From Bog-793 sp963761425 (GTDB lineage: Bacteria > Actinomycetota > Acidimicrobiia > Acidimicrobiales > Bog-793), in the NCBI GenBank assembly GCA_963761425.1, contig CAVXGQ010000005.1:496001-560000 (forward strand): a stretch of DNA of 64,000 bases, given 5' to 3'. The notes under the pieces were generated by a model. That model was not told the DNA's origin, did not search any database, and saw nothing but the letters and a program-made list of their open reading frames with translations. The position numbers were made by a program, and so were the translations under genes. How positions within the stretch are numbered: position 1 is the first letter of the stretch; each line of letters begins with the position of its first letter. Positions 55,890-64,000 of this stretch are shown piece by piece.

Positions 55890-55978
55890 GTAGGAGGCTC
55901 CTGGGCGGTGGCCTCGCTGGTTTGTGACCAGGGAGGACCACCGAAGGGCCAGAGGCGGCGCAGAGGGAGACCGGGACG

Positions 55979-58777
55979 ATGGCGGTGGCGGACGAGCGGG
56001 TCGAGATCGGGGTTCAGCGGCACTTCACGGAGCCGGGTCGTCATCCCTACGACGCCGTGGAGTGGGAGCGCCGGGATTCGATCATCTCGGACTATCGCAC
56101 CGGAGAAGTGGCTTTTGAGCAGCTGGCTGTGGAGGTCCCGAAAACCTGGTCGATGAACGCGACGAACATCCTGGCCCAGAAGTACTTCCGGGGATCACTG
56201 GGTTCGCCGGAGCGGGAGAACTCGCTACGGCAGGTCGTCGATCGTGTCGTCGACACCATCACCGCGTGGGGCGCACGTGACGGGTACTTCGCAGGAGACG
56301 CCGAGGCGTCCGCGTTCAGCGACGAGTTGAAACACCTGGTGGTCGCGCAGAAGGCGGTGTTCAACTCGCCGGTCTGGTTCAACATCGGCGTTCGGGGGGT
56401 GCCGCAGCAGGCCTCGGCGTGTTTCATCCTCGCAGTGGAAGATTCGATGCCTTCCATCCTCAACTGGTATGTGGAAGAGGGCACGATCTTCAAAGGAGGC
56501 TCGGGATCGGGAGTCAACCTCTCGAAGATCCGGAGCTCACGTGAACTGCTCGCCGGGGGAGGTACGGCTTCCGGCCCGGTGAGCTTCATGCGTGGCGCTG
56601 ACGCCTCGGCTGGAACGATCAAGTCCGGAGGGAAGACGCGTCGGGCCGCCAAGATGGTCATCCTCGACGTCGACCACCCGGACATTCACGAGTTCATCTG
56701 GTGCAAGGCCCGCGAGGAGCGCAAGGCCCGCGTGCTCGCGGCCGCCGGATTCGACATGGACCTCGACGGCGAGGACAGCCATTCGATCCAGTACCAGAAC
56801 GCGAACAACTCGGTTCGTGTGAGTGACGAGTTCATGGAGGCCGTGCTCGAGGACCGCGGGTGGGATCTCGTTGCCCGTACCTCGCACACGAAGATCGAGG
56901 TGGTCCGCGCCCGGGAGCTGTTCCACGAGATCGCCCAGGCGGCCTGGGAGTGCGCCGACCCGGGTCTCCAGTTTGACACGACGATCAATCGGTGGAACAC
57001 GGTGCCGAACACCGATCGGATCAACGCCTCCAACCCCTGCAGCGAGTACGTCCACCTCGACAACTCGGCCTGCAACCTCGCCAGCATCAACCTGTTGAAG
57101 TTCCTCGGCGACGACGGCACCTTCGATACGGAGGGCTTCAAGGTCGCTATCGAGGTCATCTTCACGGCGCAGGAGATCCTGGTCGGGAACGCCGACTATC
57201 CGACCGAAAAGATCGCAGAGACGACGCGACGTTTCCGCGAAATCGGCCTCGGCTACTCCAATCTCGGTGCGTTGCTTATGGCGCTCGGTTTGCCGTATGA
57301 CTCGGATGAGGCACGTGCCGTTGCCGCCGCCGTGACCGCCCTCATGACCGGGTGCGCCTATGCGACCTCGGCCCGTATCGCGGCGCGTATGGGGCCGTTC
57401 GCGGGATTCCACGAGAACGCCGAGCCGATGCGTGACGTCCTGCAGATGCATCGCGACACGCTGGAGCAGGTCGACGCGTTCCTGGTGACGAAGGACCTGA
57501 TGAGCGCGGCGCAGGCGGCTTGGAGAGAAGCCGTCTCGCTCGGTGAATCCCACGGGGTCCGAAACTCGCAGGCCACCGTGCTGGCCCCCACGGGGACGAT
57601 CTCATTTCTCATGGACTGCGACACGACGGGTATCGAGCCGGACCTCGGACTCGTGAAGACGAAGAAGCTCGTCGGTGGGGGCACGATGTCGATCGTCAAC
57701 CAGACGGTGCCCCGCGCGCTGCACCGTCTTGGTTACGCGGACGATGAGATCGCCGAGATCGTTTCCTACATCGACGAGCACAAGTCGATCCTCGGCGCGC
57801 CGTACCTTCGGGCCGAGCACCTTCCGGTGTTTGCCTGTTCGATGGGCGACAACATCATCCCGTATATCGGCCACGTGAAGATGATGGCGGCGGTGCAGCC
57901 CTTCATATCGGGCGCCATCTCGAAGACGGTGAACATGCCGGAAGACGTGAAGGTGTCCGATGTCGAGCAGCTGCACATTGACGCTTGGAAGATGGGTCTC
58001 AAGTCGGTCGCGATTTACCGGGACAATTGCAAAGTGGCACAGCCATTGTCGACGACCAAGGCTGGCGAGACGCGAGAGGTCGACGAATCGGTGCGTGTCG
58101 GGGAGTTGCACGCCCGCATCGCCGAGCTGGAGGACGCGCTCGCCGGCCACGTTACGGCTCCCAGCGCGACGACCAGGAAACGACTGCCACGACGCCGGCG
58201 TTCCTACACCTTCGCTTTCCGAGTCGCCGATTGCGACGGTTACGTGACGGTCGGGGAGTACGAGGACGGGCAGCCCGGGGAGGTCTTTCTGAAGGTTTCC
58301 AAACAGGGCTCGACGCTTTCGGGAGTGATGGACGCCTTTGCCATCGCGGTGAGTCTCGGTCTGCAGCACGGGGTGCCGCTGGCCACGTTCGTCCGCAAGT
58401 ACACGAACATGCGCTTCGAGCCGGCGGGGATCACCGACGACCCGGATCTGAGGATCGCGTCGAGTCTCGTTGATTTCATCTTCCGACGCCTGGCCCTCGA
58501 CTATCTGCCATATGACGAGCGGGTCGAGCTAGGGATCCTGTCGACGGGAGAACGCAAGCAGCCGACGCTGCCCGGGCTGGAGGACATCGAGCTCGCCGAC
58601 GCCGCGAAGCGCGAGCAGGAGCGCTTTGGGGAGGGCGGCGACAGTCTTGCTGCTGTCTACCCGACGTCGCTCGAGGACCATGACGCGCCGTTCTGCTATT
58701 CCTGCGGCAACATCATGCAACGGGCCGGTTCCTGCTACGCCTGTCCGAGTTGCGGGGCGACGAGCGGCTGCTCGTAA
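55979..58777 (+). CDS. nrdJ: Adenosylcobalamin-dependent class II ribonucleotide reductase
   Basis: NrdJ reduces ribonucleotides to deoxyribonucleotides with coenzyme B12, independent of oxygen. The 932-residue protein has MNATNILAQKYFRGSLGSPE, NSPVWFNIGVRG, FKGGSGSGVNLSKIRSS, the substrate loop NASNPCSEYVHLDNSACNL (catalytic NPCSE) and the C-terminal half VLAPTGTISFLMDCDTTGIE. Then come AWKMGLKSVAIYRDNCK, a linker, and the extra domain ending in a zinc-like CYSCGNIMQRAGSCYACPSC. Two Cys near the C-terminus would recharge the active site. The size fits the large form common in actinobacteria. Start ATG 55979. No cobalamin riboswitch was seen in its leader. Confidence 0.95.
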   Translation: MAVADERVEIGVQRHFTEPGRHPYDAVEWERRDSIISDYRTGEVAFEQLAVEVPKTWSMNATNILAQKYFRGSLGSPERENSLRQVVDRVVDTITAWGARDGYFAGDAEASAFSDELKHLVVAQKAVFNSPVWFNIGVRGVPQQASACFILAVEDSMPSILNWYVEEGTIFKGGSGSGVNLSKIRSSRELLAGGGTASGPVSFMRGADASAGTIKSGGKTRRAAKMVILDVDHPDIHEFIWCKAREERKARVLAAAGFDMDLDGEDSHSIQYQNANNSVRVSDEFMEAVLEDRGWDLVARTSHTKIEVVRARELFHEIAQAAWECADPGLQFDTTINRWNTVPNTDRINASNPCSEYVHLDNSACNLASINLLKFLGDDGTFDTEGFKVAIEVIFTAQEILVGNADYPTEKIAETTRRFREIGLGYSNLGALLMALGLPYDSDEARAVAAAVTALMTGCAYATSARIAARMGPFAGFHENAEPMRDVLQMHRDTLEQVDAFLVTKDLMSAAQAAWREAVSLGESHGVRNSQATVLAPTGTISFLMDCDTTGIEPDLGLVKTKKLVGGGTMSIVNQTVPRALHRLGYADDEIAEIVSYIDEHKSILGAPYLRAEHLPVFACSMGDNIIPYIGHVKMMAAVQPFISGAISKTVNMPEDVKVSDVEQLHIDAWKMGLKSVAIYRDNCKVAQPLSTTKAGETREVDESVRVGELHARIAELEDALAGHVTAPSATTRKRLPRRRRSYTFAFRVADCDGYVTVGEYEDGQPGEVFLKVSKQGSTLSGVMDAFAIAVSLGLQHGVPLATFVRKYTNMRFEPAGITDDPDLRIASSLVDFIFRRLALDYLPYDERVELGILSTGERKQPTLPGLEDIELADAAKREQERFGEGGDSLAAVYPTSLEDHDAPFCYSCGNIMQRAGSCYACPSCGATSGCS

Positions 58778-58879
58778 GCAGCGTCGATGCGATCCCGGGG
58801 TGAGAAGGGATTCCGGCAAGGTCCTGTCGCCGTGGGTGATGGCGCGGATGGTGAAGCTGGGGACCCCAGGAGAGCCGAG

Positions 58880-60272
58880 ATGACGAGTCGCTCCCAGCCC
58901 TTCCGGACCGTGATCGAGCCGTTTCGGATCCACGCTGTCGAACCACTCGTCATGACGACGTCACAGCATCGGGCGGAAGCCATTCGTGCCGCGGGCTACA
59001 ACTTGTTCAACCTCGCCTCATCTGACGTGCTCATCGACTTGCTGACCGATTCCGGTACCGGTGCGATGAGCCGGGACCAGTGGTCCGCAATCCAGCACGG
59101 CGACGAGTCCTACGCGGGATCCCCGTCTTGGGAGATCTTTCGACAGGCGGTGACCGAGCTGTTTCCCTTCCGGCACGTCATTCCCACCCACCAGGGCCGT
59201 GCCGCCGAGAAGATCCTCTTTACCGTGGTAAGCGGGCCAGGGAAGGTGATTCCGAGCAACACGCACTTCGACACGACACGGGCGAACATCGAGTTCACCG
59301 GGGCGGAAGCGGTGGACTTGGTCATCCCGGAAGGGCGTGATCCGAGGGCGCTGCACCCGTTCAAGGGAAACGTCGACCTGGAGGCGCTCGAGGCCTTGCT
59401 GCGGGCGCGGGGGAGAGCGGCCGTTCCCGTCGTGATGGTGACGGTGACGAACAACTCGGGAGGCGGCCAGCCGGTGAGCCTTGAAAACCTTCGCGGGGTC
59501 CGTGCGCTCTGTGACCAACACGGGATTCCGTTGTTCCTCGACGCTTGCCGCTTCGCCGAGAACGCCTGGTTCATCCGCCAGCGAGAACCCGGTCAGGGAG
59601 ATCGGGCGGTCGCCGACATCGTGCGCGAAATGGCCTCCCTCGCCGACGGCATGACGATGAGCGCGAAGAAGGACCCGTTGTGCAACATCGGCGGTTGGCT
59701 CGCCTGTAACGACGACGCCCTCGCCGAGGCGGCGCGCAACCTACTGATCCTGACGGAAGGCTTCCCGACCTACGGCGGCCTCGCCGGGCGGGATCTCGAG
59801 GCGATCGCCCAGGGGCTAAGAGAGGCGGTCTCGCACGACTACCTGCAGTACCGGATCCGTTCGACGGCTTATCTCGGCGAGGCGCTGGATCGCGCTCGGC
59901 ATCCCTGTTGTGCTGCCGATCGGCGGGCACGCCGTCTACCTCGACGCCCGGGGCCTGTTGCCCCACATCCCGCCGCTCGAGTACCCGGGTCAGGCGCTCG
60001 CGGTCGCGCTCTACGAGGCCGGCGGGGTGCGGACCTCGGAGATTGGCACGGTGATGTTCGGTCGCCAGCCCGACGATTCCGAACGGCCGGCGGCGATGGA
60101 GCTCGTGCGGCTCGCCATCCCCCGCCGCACCTACACCCAGAGTCATATCGACTACGTGATCGAGGTCTGTCAGGTGGTCCGAGAACGGGCCGACCGCTTG
60201 GTCGGGTTTCGTATCGTCGCCGAACCTAAACAGCTGAGGCACTTCACCGCCCGGTTCGAACCACTCGCCTGA
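58880..60272 (+). CDS. tnaA: Tryptophanase (tryptophan indole-lyase), with an apparent frameshift
   Basis: This PLP enzyme splits L-tryptophan into indole, pyruvate and ammonia. The first frame has FRTVIEPFRIHAVEPLVMTT, IDLLTDSGTGAMSRDQWSAI, PTHQGRAAEKI and the PLP Lys in DGMTMSAKKDPLCNIGGW. After one surplus base near 59898 the second frame has LPIGGHAVYLDARGLLPHIP and PKQLRHFTARFEPL. Residues I recall as separating tryptophanase from tyrosine phenol-lyase are tryptophanase-like: Asp in HFDTTR, Ile in TSEIGTV and His in LRHFTARF. The rest has phenol-lyase-like patches. Corrected length is about 463. AGGAG precedes ATG 58880. No tnaC-type leader was found. Confidence 0.88.
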
Positions 60273-60380
60273 CGGGACGGCGACCCGGCTGCCGGCGCTA
60301 GGCGCGGCACCTGGTGCAGTTCAGCCTCGGCATCTTGTGGATGGCTGGCTTGTGACCCGCCGCCGAGCCGGCTCGCGCCG

Positions 60381-61092
60381 TCAGACGGCGCCTTCGCCGA
60401 GGTAGGCGGCGCGCGACTCGAGGATCGCTCAGCAGGACGCTGGCACGGTCGGACATGACGACCGAACCGTTCTCGAGGACGTAGGCCCGGTCGGCGAGGT
60501 GGAGGGCCTGGGAGGCGTTCTGTTCGACGAGGAGGATGGTCGTGCCCGAGTGGCGGATCTCACTGATGATCCGGAAGATCGTCTGCACGAACATGGGCGC
60601 GAGACCCATGGAAGGCTCGTCGAAGAGCAGCAGGCGCGGGCTGCTCATGAGGGAACGGGCGATGGCGAGCATTTGTTGCTCGCCCCCCGAGAGGGTGCCC
60701 CCGTCCTGTCGCCGGCGTTCGGCGAGCACGGGGAAGAGGGAAAAGACACGTTCGAGGTTCTCGGAGAGATTGCCCCGGTGGAGATAGGCGCCCATCTCGA
60801 GGTTCTCCAGCACCGTCATCAGGGGGAAGATGCGGCGCCCCTCCGGCACGTGTCCGATGCCGAGCCCGACGATGTCGTAACTGGGGAAGCGCTGAATCGG
60901 ACGGCCGTCGAACACCACCGTCCCGGACGACGGACGGATCAGGCCGGAGATGGTTCGCAGGGTGGTGGACTTGCCGGCACCGTTCGCGCCGAGCAGGGCG
61001 ACGATCTCACCCTTGTCGACGGTGAGGCTGGCTTGACGCAACGCCCGGATCGGGCCGTAACGAACCTCCACCTTGTTGAGCTCGAGTAACAC
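60381..61092 (-). CDS. livF: Amino-acid ABC transporter ATPase LivF-like, frameshifted C-terminus
   Basis: One of two ATPases of a branched-chain (or related) amino-acid importer. Seen are Walker A LLGANGAGKSTTLRTISGLI, IGHVPEGRRIFPLMTVLENL, signature LSGGEQQMLAIARSLMSS, Walker B LLLFDEPSMGLAPM and VEQNASQALHLADRAYVLE. The normal ending, AAYLGEGAV and a TGA at 60381-60383, lies in another frame. An indel near 60410 in a GTCGCGCGCCGCC run makes the literal reading run on to 60298 with an Arg-rich tail. Coordinates given assume the shift is corrected. GTG or ATG near 61092 follows the livG stop closely. Confidence 0.9.
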
Positions 61093-61094
61093 GG

Positions 61095-61967
61095 CTAGTT
61101 CCCGTCGCTCGGCGTCGGGTCCGCCGAGGCGCCCGGATCGGATTCGTCCACGGGCCCTCCGAGGTACGCCTCGATGACCGCGGGGTTGCGCTGCACCTCG
61201 AGGGGGGTGCCGGAGCCGATGACGCGACCGAAGTTGAGGACGATGATTCGCTCGGCGAGCGACATGACCAGCCCCATGTCGTGCTCGATCAGCAGCACGG
61301 TGACGCCGAGTTCGTAGTTGACCCGACGGATGAGCGCCGCGAGGTCGGCCTTCTCCGCCGGATTGGTTCCTGCCGCGGGTTCGTCGAGGAGTAGAAGCTG
61401 CGGGTTGGTCCCGAGGGCGCGGGCGATCTCGAGGCGCCGTCGGTCACCGTACGGCAAGGCGCTCGCCAGTTCATTCGCCCGGGGTCGTAGCCCGACGAAC
61501 TCGAGGAGCTGGGCCGCGCGCTGATCTCCCTCGTGTTCTTCCCTTCTCGTCCGCGGTAGGCGCAGCATCGCTCCCACCGGTCCGGTGTGCTGGCGGGACT
61601 CGATCCCGATCTTCACGTTCTCGAAGGCGGTGAGCGCGTTGAACAGCCGGCTCGTCTGGAAGGTTCGCGCGATCCCGAGGCGGTTCACCCGGTGGGGTTT
61701 GCGGCCGACGATCTCGATGGAGCCGCCGTCTCGGTCACGGAAGGTGATCGACCCCTGTTGCGGGTGATAGACGCCGGTGAGGCAGTTGAATAGGCATGTC
61801 TTGCCGGCGCCGTTGGGGCCGATTACCGAGAGAAGCTCACCCCGGGCCTGACTGAGGGTGACGTCGACCAGGCTTTTGACCCCGCCGAAGTTCAGCGACA
61901 CCTCTTTGACGTCGACGATGATGTCGTCTGAGAAGGTCGCGGATGCCGTTTCCGTGGCCATGGTCAC
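61095..61967 (-). CDS. livG: Amino-acid ABC transporter ATPase LivG-like
   Basis: The 290-residue ATPase pairs with LivF. It shows DVKEVSLNFGGVKSLVDVTL, Walker A VIGPNGAGKTCLFNCLTGVY, the LivG-typical GIARTFQTSRLFNALTAFEN, a signature LPYGDRRRLEIARALGTN, Walker B LLLLDEPAAGTNPAEKADLA and the switch His in VLLIEHDMGLVMSLAERI. The C-terminal YLGGPVDESDPGASAD is an acidic tail. Its start overlaps the end of the permease gene by 4 bp, and livF begins 3 bp after its stop, so the genes form one operon. Confidence 0.95.
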   Translation of the reverse strand: MTMATETASATFSDDIIVDVKEVSLNFGGVKSLVDVTLSQARGELLSVIGPNGAGKTCLFNCLTGVYHPQQGSITFRDRDGGSIEIVGRKPHRVNRLGIARTFQTSRLFNALTAFENVKIGIESRQHTGPVGAMLRLPRTRREEHEGDQRAAQLLEFVGLRPRANELASALPYGDRRRLEIARALGTNPQLLLLDEPAAGTNPAEKADLAALIRRVNYELGVTVLLIEHDMGLVMSLAERIIVLNFGRVIGSGTPLEVQRNPAVIEAYLGGPVDESDPGASADPTPSDGN

Positions 61968-64000
61968 GCCACCGGCGCCTGGGAGCTACTCATGGCATCA
62001 GCCGTGCCGACGCCGTGCTCCGCAAGACCGATCTCACGTTTCCGCCTGCGCGATGGGATCATCCCTTCGGGCCGGAAGATCATGGTCAGGACGAGGATCG
62101 CGCCGAGGTAGATGTAAAGGTCCTCCGGTTGGAAGCCGAACAACGGATGTTCCTTCAAATACCAGGGGAACCACTGAAGGAAGGCAGCGCCCACCACTGC
62201 GCCGAGCAACGAGCCCATGCCGCCGAAGATGACGAGGACGAGGATGAGGATCGACAGCTGGACCGTGAAGTCACCGGGCTCGATGAAGGAGATCTTGCTT
62301 GCAGTGAGCATCCCGGCGAATCCCGAGGTGGACGCCCCGATGGCGAAGGCCATGATCTTGTACTTGAGCACATTGATCCCGGAGGACTCGGCGGCAACCT
62401 CGTCCTCGCGGATCGCCGTCCAGGCGCGGCCGACCCGGGAGTGCTCGAGGAAGGAGTAGGCGATCAGCGCCAATACGACGAACCCAAGGAGCAGGTAGTA
62501 GTAGGGCAGCGGATCGATCAGCCATGCGTAGCGGATGTGGAAGAGGTTGAACGACGGATGGGGGATGCCGATGACCCCCTGGGCACCCCCCGTCACTCCC
62601 TGCAGATTGGTCGCGACGATCTGGATGATCTCGCCGAAACCGAGGGTGACGATAGCGAGGTAGTCACCTCGCAGCCGCAAGGTCGGCGCGCCGATGAGAA
62701 CGCCGGAGAGCATCGCGGTGGCGATCGCGAAGGGGATGGCCCAGAAGGCATTGAGGACGATTGGCGGGTGGACCGGCAGCGCGCCGGTCCAGAACGCCGT
62801 CGAGTAGGCGCCGATCGCGTAGAAGGCGATGTACCCGAGGTCGAGTAACCCCGCGTAGCCGACGACGACGTTGAGGCCGATCGCGAGCAGCACGTAGATG
62901 CCGATCTGATCGACGAGAACGTCCTGCCAAAAAGCATTGACGTGCAAGGGGACGATGATCGCGATTGCGAGCATCGCCGCGTAGAAGGCGAGGCGGGCAG
63001 GCCGGTTCGGCAGGACTCGACGCGGCAGCGCCGCGACACTGTCACTGGCGTGCTTGAGGGACTCGCCCCAGCGATGCTGGGCCGTGATGAGGGCCCAGAG
63101 CGCGACGCCGAGACCGAGGAAAACGAAGACGCGAGGGTGGAGGAGGGACCCCGTGAAGCCCGAGGTGGGCGCGGAGTTGCTCCCCGACGGTCCGGTCATG
63201 ACCGCGAGGACGAGGAAGCCGATCACGCAGGCGCAAAGACGACGGACGTCGGTATTCTGCCTAGCGGCGCGGACTTGGGCCCCGGCCATCCCGCCGAGCG
63301 CGCTCGACGCGGACCGTCCGAGGCGCTCGCCGAGGATGCCGGTCGGCCGGACGATCAAGACGAGCACGAGGATGCCGAAGGCGATGACGTCACGCCATTC
63401 GGTCGGGGCACAGGTGACGCCGAGGTTCTCGAAGATTCCGAGGAGTAGACCGCCGAGCATCGCGCCGCGAATGTTGCCGATCCCGCCGAGTACCGCCGCG
63501 GTGAAGGCTTTGAGAGCCGGGGTGAAGCCCATGGTGTAGACGACCCCGGAGTTGAGCCCAAACAAGAAACCGGCGGCACCTCCGAGGATTCCCCCGAGGA
63601 TGAAAGTCTGGGCGATGACGCGGTCGATGTTCACGCCCATGAGGCTGGCGGTCTCGGCGTCCTGTGCCACGGCGCGGATGCCGCGTCCGAGCCGTGTCCC
63701 CGCCACGATGCGGTCGAGCACGATCAGCATGATCATGGCGGCGATCGCGATCACGATGTAGTAGGTCTGGACTTGGGCGCCGAAGATGTAGAAGACGGTC
63801 CCGTTGGTGTACGGCGCCGGCATCGAGACGGCGTTCCGACCGAATTCCTTTCCGGCCAGGTTGTACAGGAAATACGAAGCCCCGATCGCGCTGATGAGGA
63901 AGGCGAGGCGAGGCGCCTTTCGTCGGCGTAGCGGGCGGTAGGCCACTCGCTCGAGGAGATAGGCGACTACTGCGCCGCCGACCGCGCCCGCGGCGGTCCC
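61964..64000 (-). CDS. Fused LivH-LivM-type permease, N-terminus beyond the window
   Basis: The open frame continues to the right edge (base 64000) without a start, so the 5' end is missing. 678 residues are visible. The first about 230 belong to a LivH permease (VAYRPLRRRKAPRLAFLISA, MGVNIDRVIAQTFILGGILG, IRGAMLGGLLLGIFENLG, ending VRPTGILGERLGR). With no stop, it runs into a LivM permease: IGIYVLLAIGLNVVVGYAGL, LDLGYIAFYAIGAYS, LRGDYLAIVTLGFGEIIQIV, AWTAIREDEVAAESSGINVL and IFRPEGMIPSRRRKREI. The join is a stretch of about 90 residues with one or two helices. A natural fusion or a lost stop are both possible. Confidence 0.88.
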   Translation of the reverse strand, partial: GTAAGAVGGAVVAYLLERVAYRPLRRRKAPRLAFLISAIGASYFLYNLAGKEFGRNAVSMPAPYTNGTVFYIFGAQVQTYYIVIAIAAMIMLIVLDRIVAGTRLGRGIRAVAQDAETASLMGVNIDRVIAQTFILGGILGGAAGFLFGLNSGVVYTMGFTPALKAFTAAVLGGIGNIRGAMLGGLLLGIFENLGVTCAPTEWRDVIAFGILVLVLIVRPTGILGERLGRSASSALGGMAGAQVRAARQNTDVRRLCACVIGFLVLAVMTGPSGSNSAPTSGFTGSLLHPRVFVFLGLGVALWALITAQHRWGESLKHASDSVAALPRRVLPNRPARLAFYAAMLAIAIIVPLHVNAFWQDVLVDQIGIYVLLAIGLNVVVGYAGLLDLGYIAFYAIGAYSTAFWTGALPVHPPIVLNAFWAIPFAIATAMLSGVLIGAPTLRLRGDYLAIVTLGFGEIIQIVATNLQGVTGGAQGVIGIPHPSFNLFHIRYAWLIDPLPYYYLLLGFVVLALIAYSFLEHSRVGRAWTAIREDEVAAESSGINVLKYKIMAFAIGASTSGFAGMLTASKISFIEPGDFTVQLSILILVLVIFGGMGSLLGAVVGAAFLQWFPWYLKEHPLFGFQPEDLYIYLGAILVLTMIFRPEGMIPSRRRKREIGLAEHGVGTADAMSSSQAPVA

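Noticed and set aside
55842..55978. Cobalamin riboswitch upstream of nrdJ
   Set aside because: No B12 box or matching conserved stem was seen, and the leader of about 140 nt is short for this riboswitch class.
58842..58883. Short frame MARMVKLGTPGEPR whose stop overlaps the tnaA start, considered as a tnaC-like leader
   Set aside because: It contains no tryptophan and no Rho or pause features, so it does not fit a tryptophan-sensing leader peptide.

Overview
The window is chromosomal DNA from a high-GC actinobacterium. Evidence: a WhiB regulator, a wHTH-BTAD (SARP-type) protein, a PimB'-like mannosyltransferase beside a TB16.3-like SRPBCC protein, the Mec-CysO-CysM cysteine route, class II ribonucleotide reductase and a type A RNase P RNA. 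A secreted glutamic (eqolisin) protease is typical of acid-adapted bacteria, so an acidophilic member of the Acidimicrobiia is plausible. That placement is inference; no rRNA is present.

Layout. 1-4.3 kb is a graveyard: a hypothetical gene cut by the window edge, remnants of IS1182-, IS256- and IS481/IS3-type transposases, and an internal scrap of trpB. A GT2 glycosyltransferase follows. 6.1-16 kb holds rnpB, xseA-xseB, a ferredoxin-reductase-type flavoprotein, a glycerol-kinase-like FGGY kinase, whiB, a PAS-GAF-HD-GYP protein, a DEDDh exonuclease and a secreted protein. 16-31.7 kb holds an envelope operon (GT2 plus a large membrane protein), tRNA-Val, a D-2-hydroxyacid dehydrogenase, the eqolisin, an intact IS630 element, two alpha/beta hydrolases, an MBL-rhodanese protein, an aldehyde dehydrogenase, a DUF3048 protein and alanine dehydrogenase. 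31.7-35 kb is a two-gene operon for a membrane LysM/wHTH-BTAD protein and a membrane-anchored partner. 35-42 kb carries pirin, phosphofructokinase, a membrane-protein pair and a galK-galE-galT operon. 42-47 kb has hypothetical genes, a decayed SPFH gene with an RHH partner, and an ABC exporter. 47.3-55.6 kb is a conserved block: ssrA, smpB, mec-cysO-cysM, murI, rph, rdgB, two Cys-rich small proteins, pimB', an SRPBCC protein and an LLM protein. 55.8-64 kb has nrdJ, tryptophanase and a liv-type amino-acid ABC transporter running off the right edge.

Functional themes: RNA and translation quality control (rnpB, ssrA/smpB, rph), sulfide-to-cysteine assimilation through a protein-bound thiocarboxylate, galactose use by the Leloir pathway, amino-acid catabolism (tnaA, ald, liv) and envelope glycosylation.

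Six otherwise conserved genes each have one apparent single-base frameshift: xseA, the FGGY kinase, the DUF3048 gene, galK, tnaA and livF. Five of the six lie in GCGC-rich runs, which suggests sequencing or assembly indels rather than real decay. The SPFH gene, with at least four shifts, looks truly decayed.
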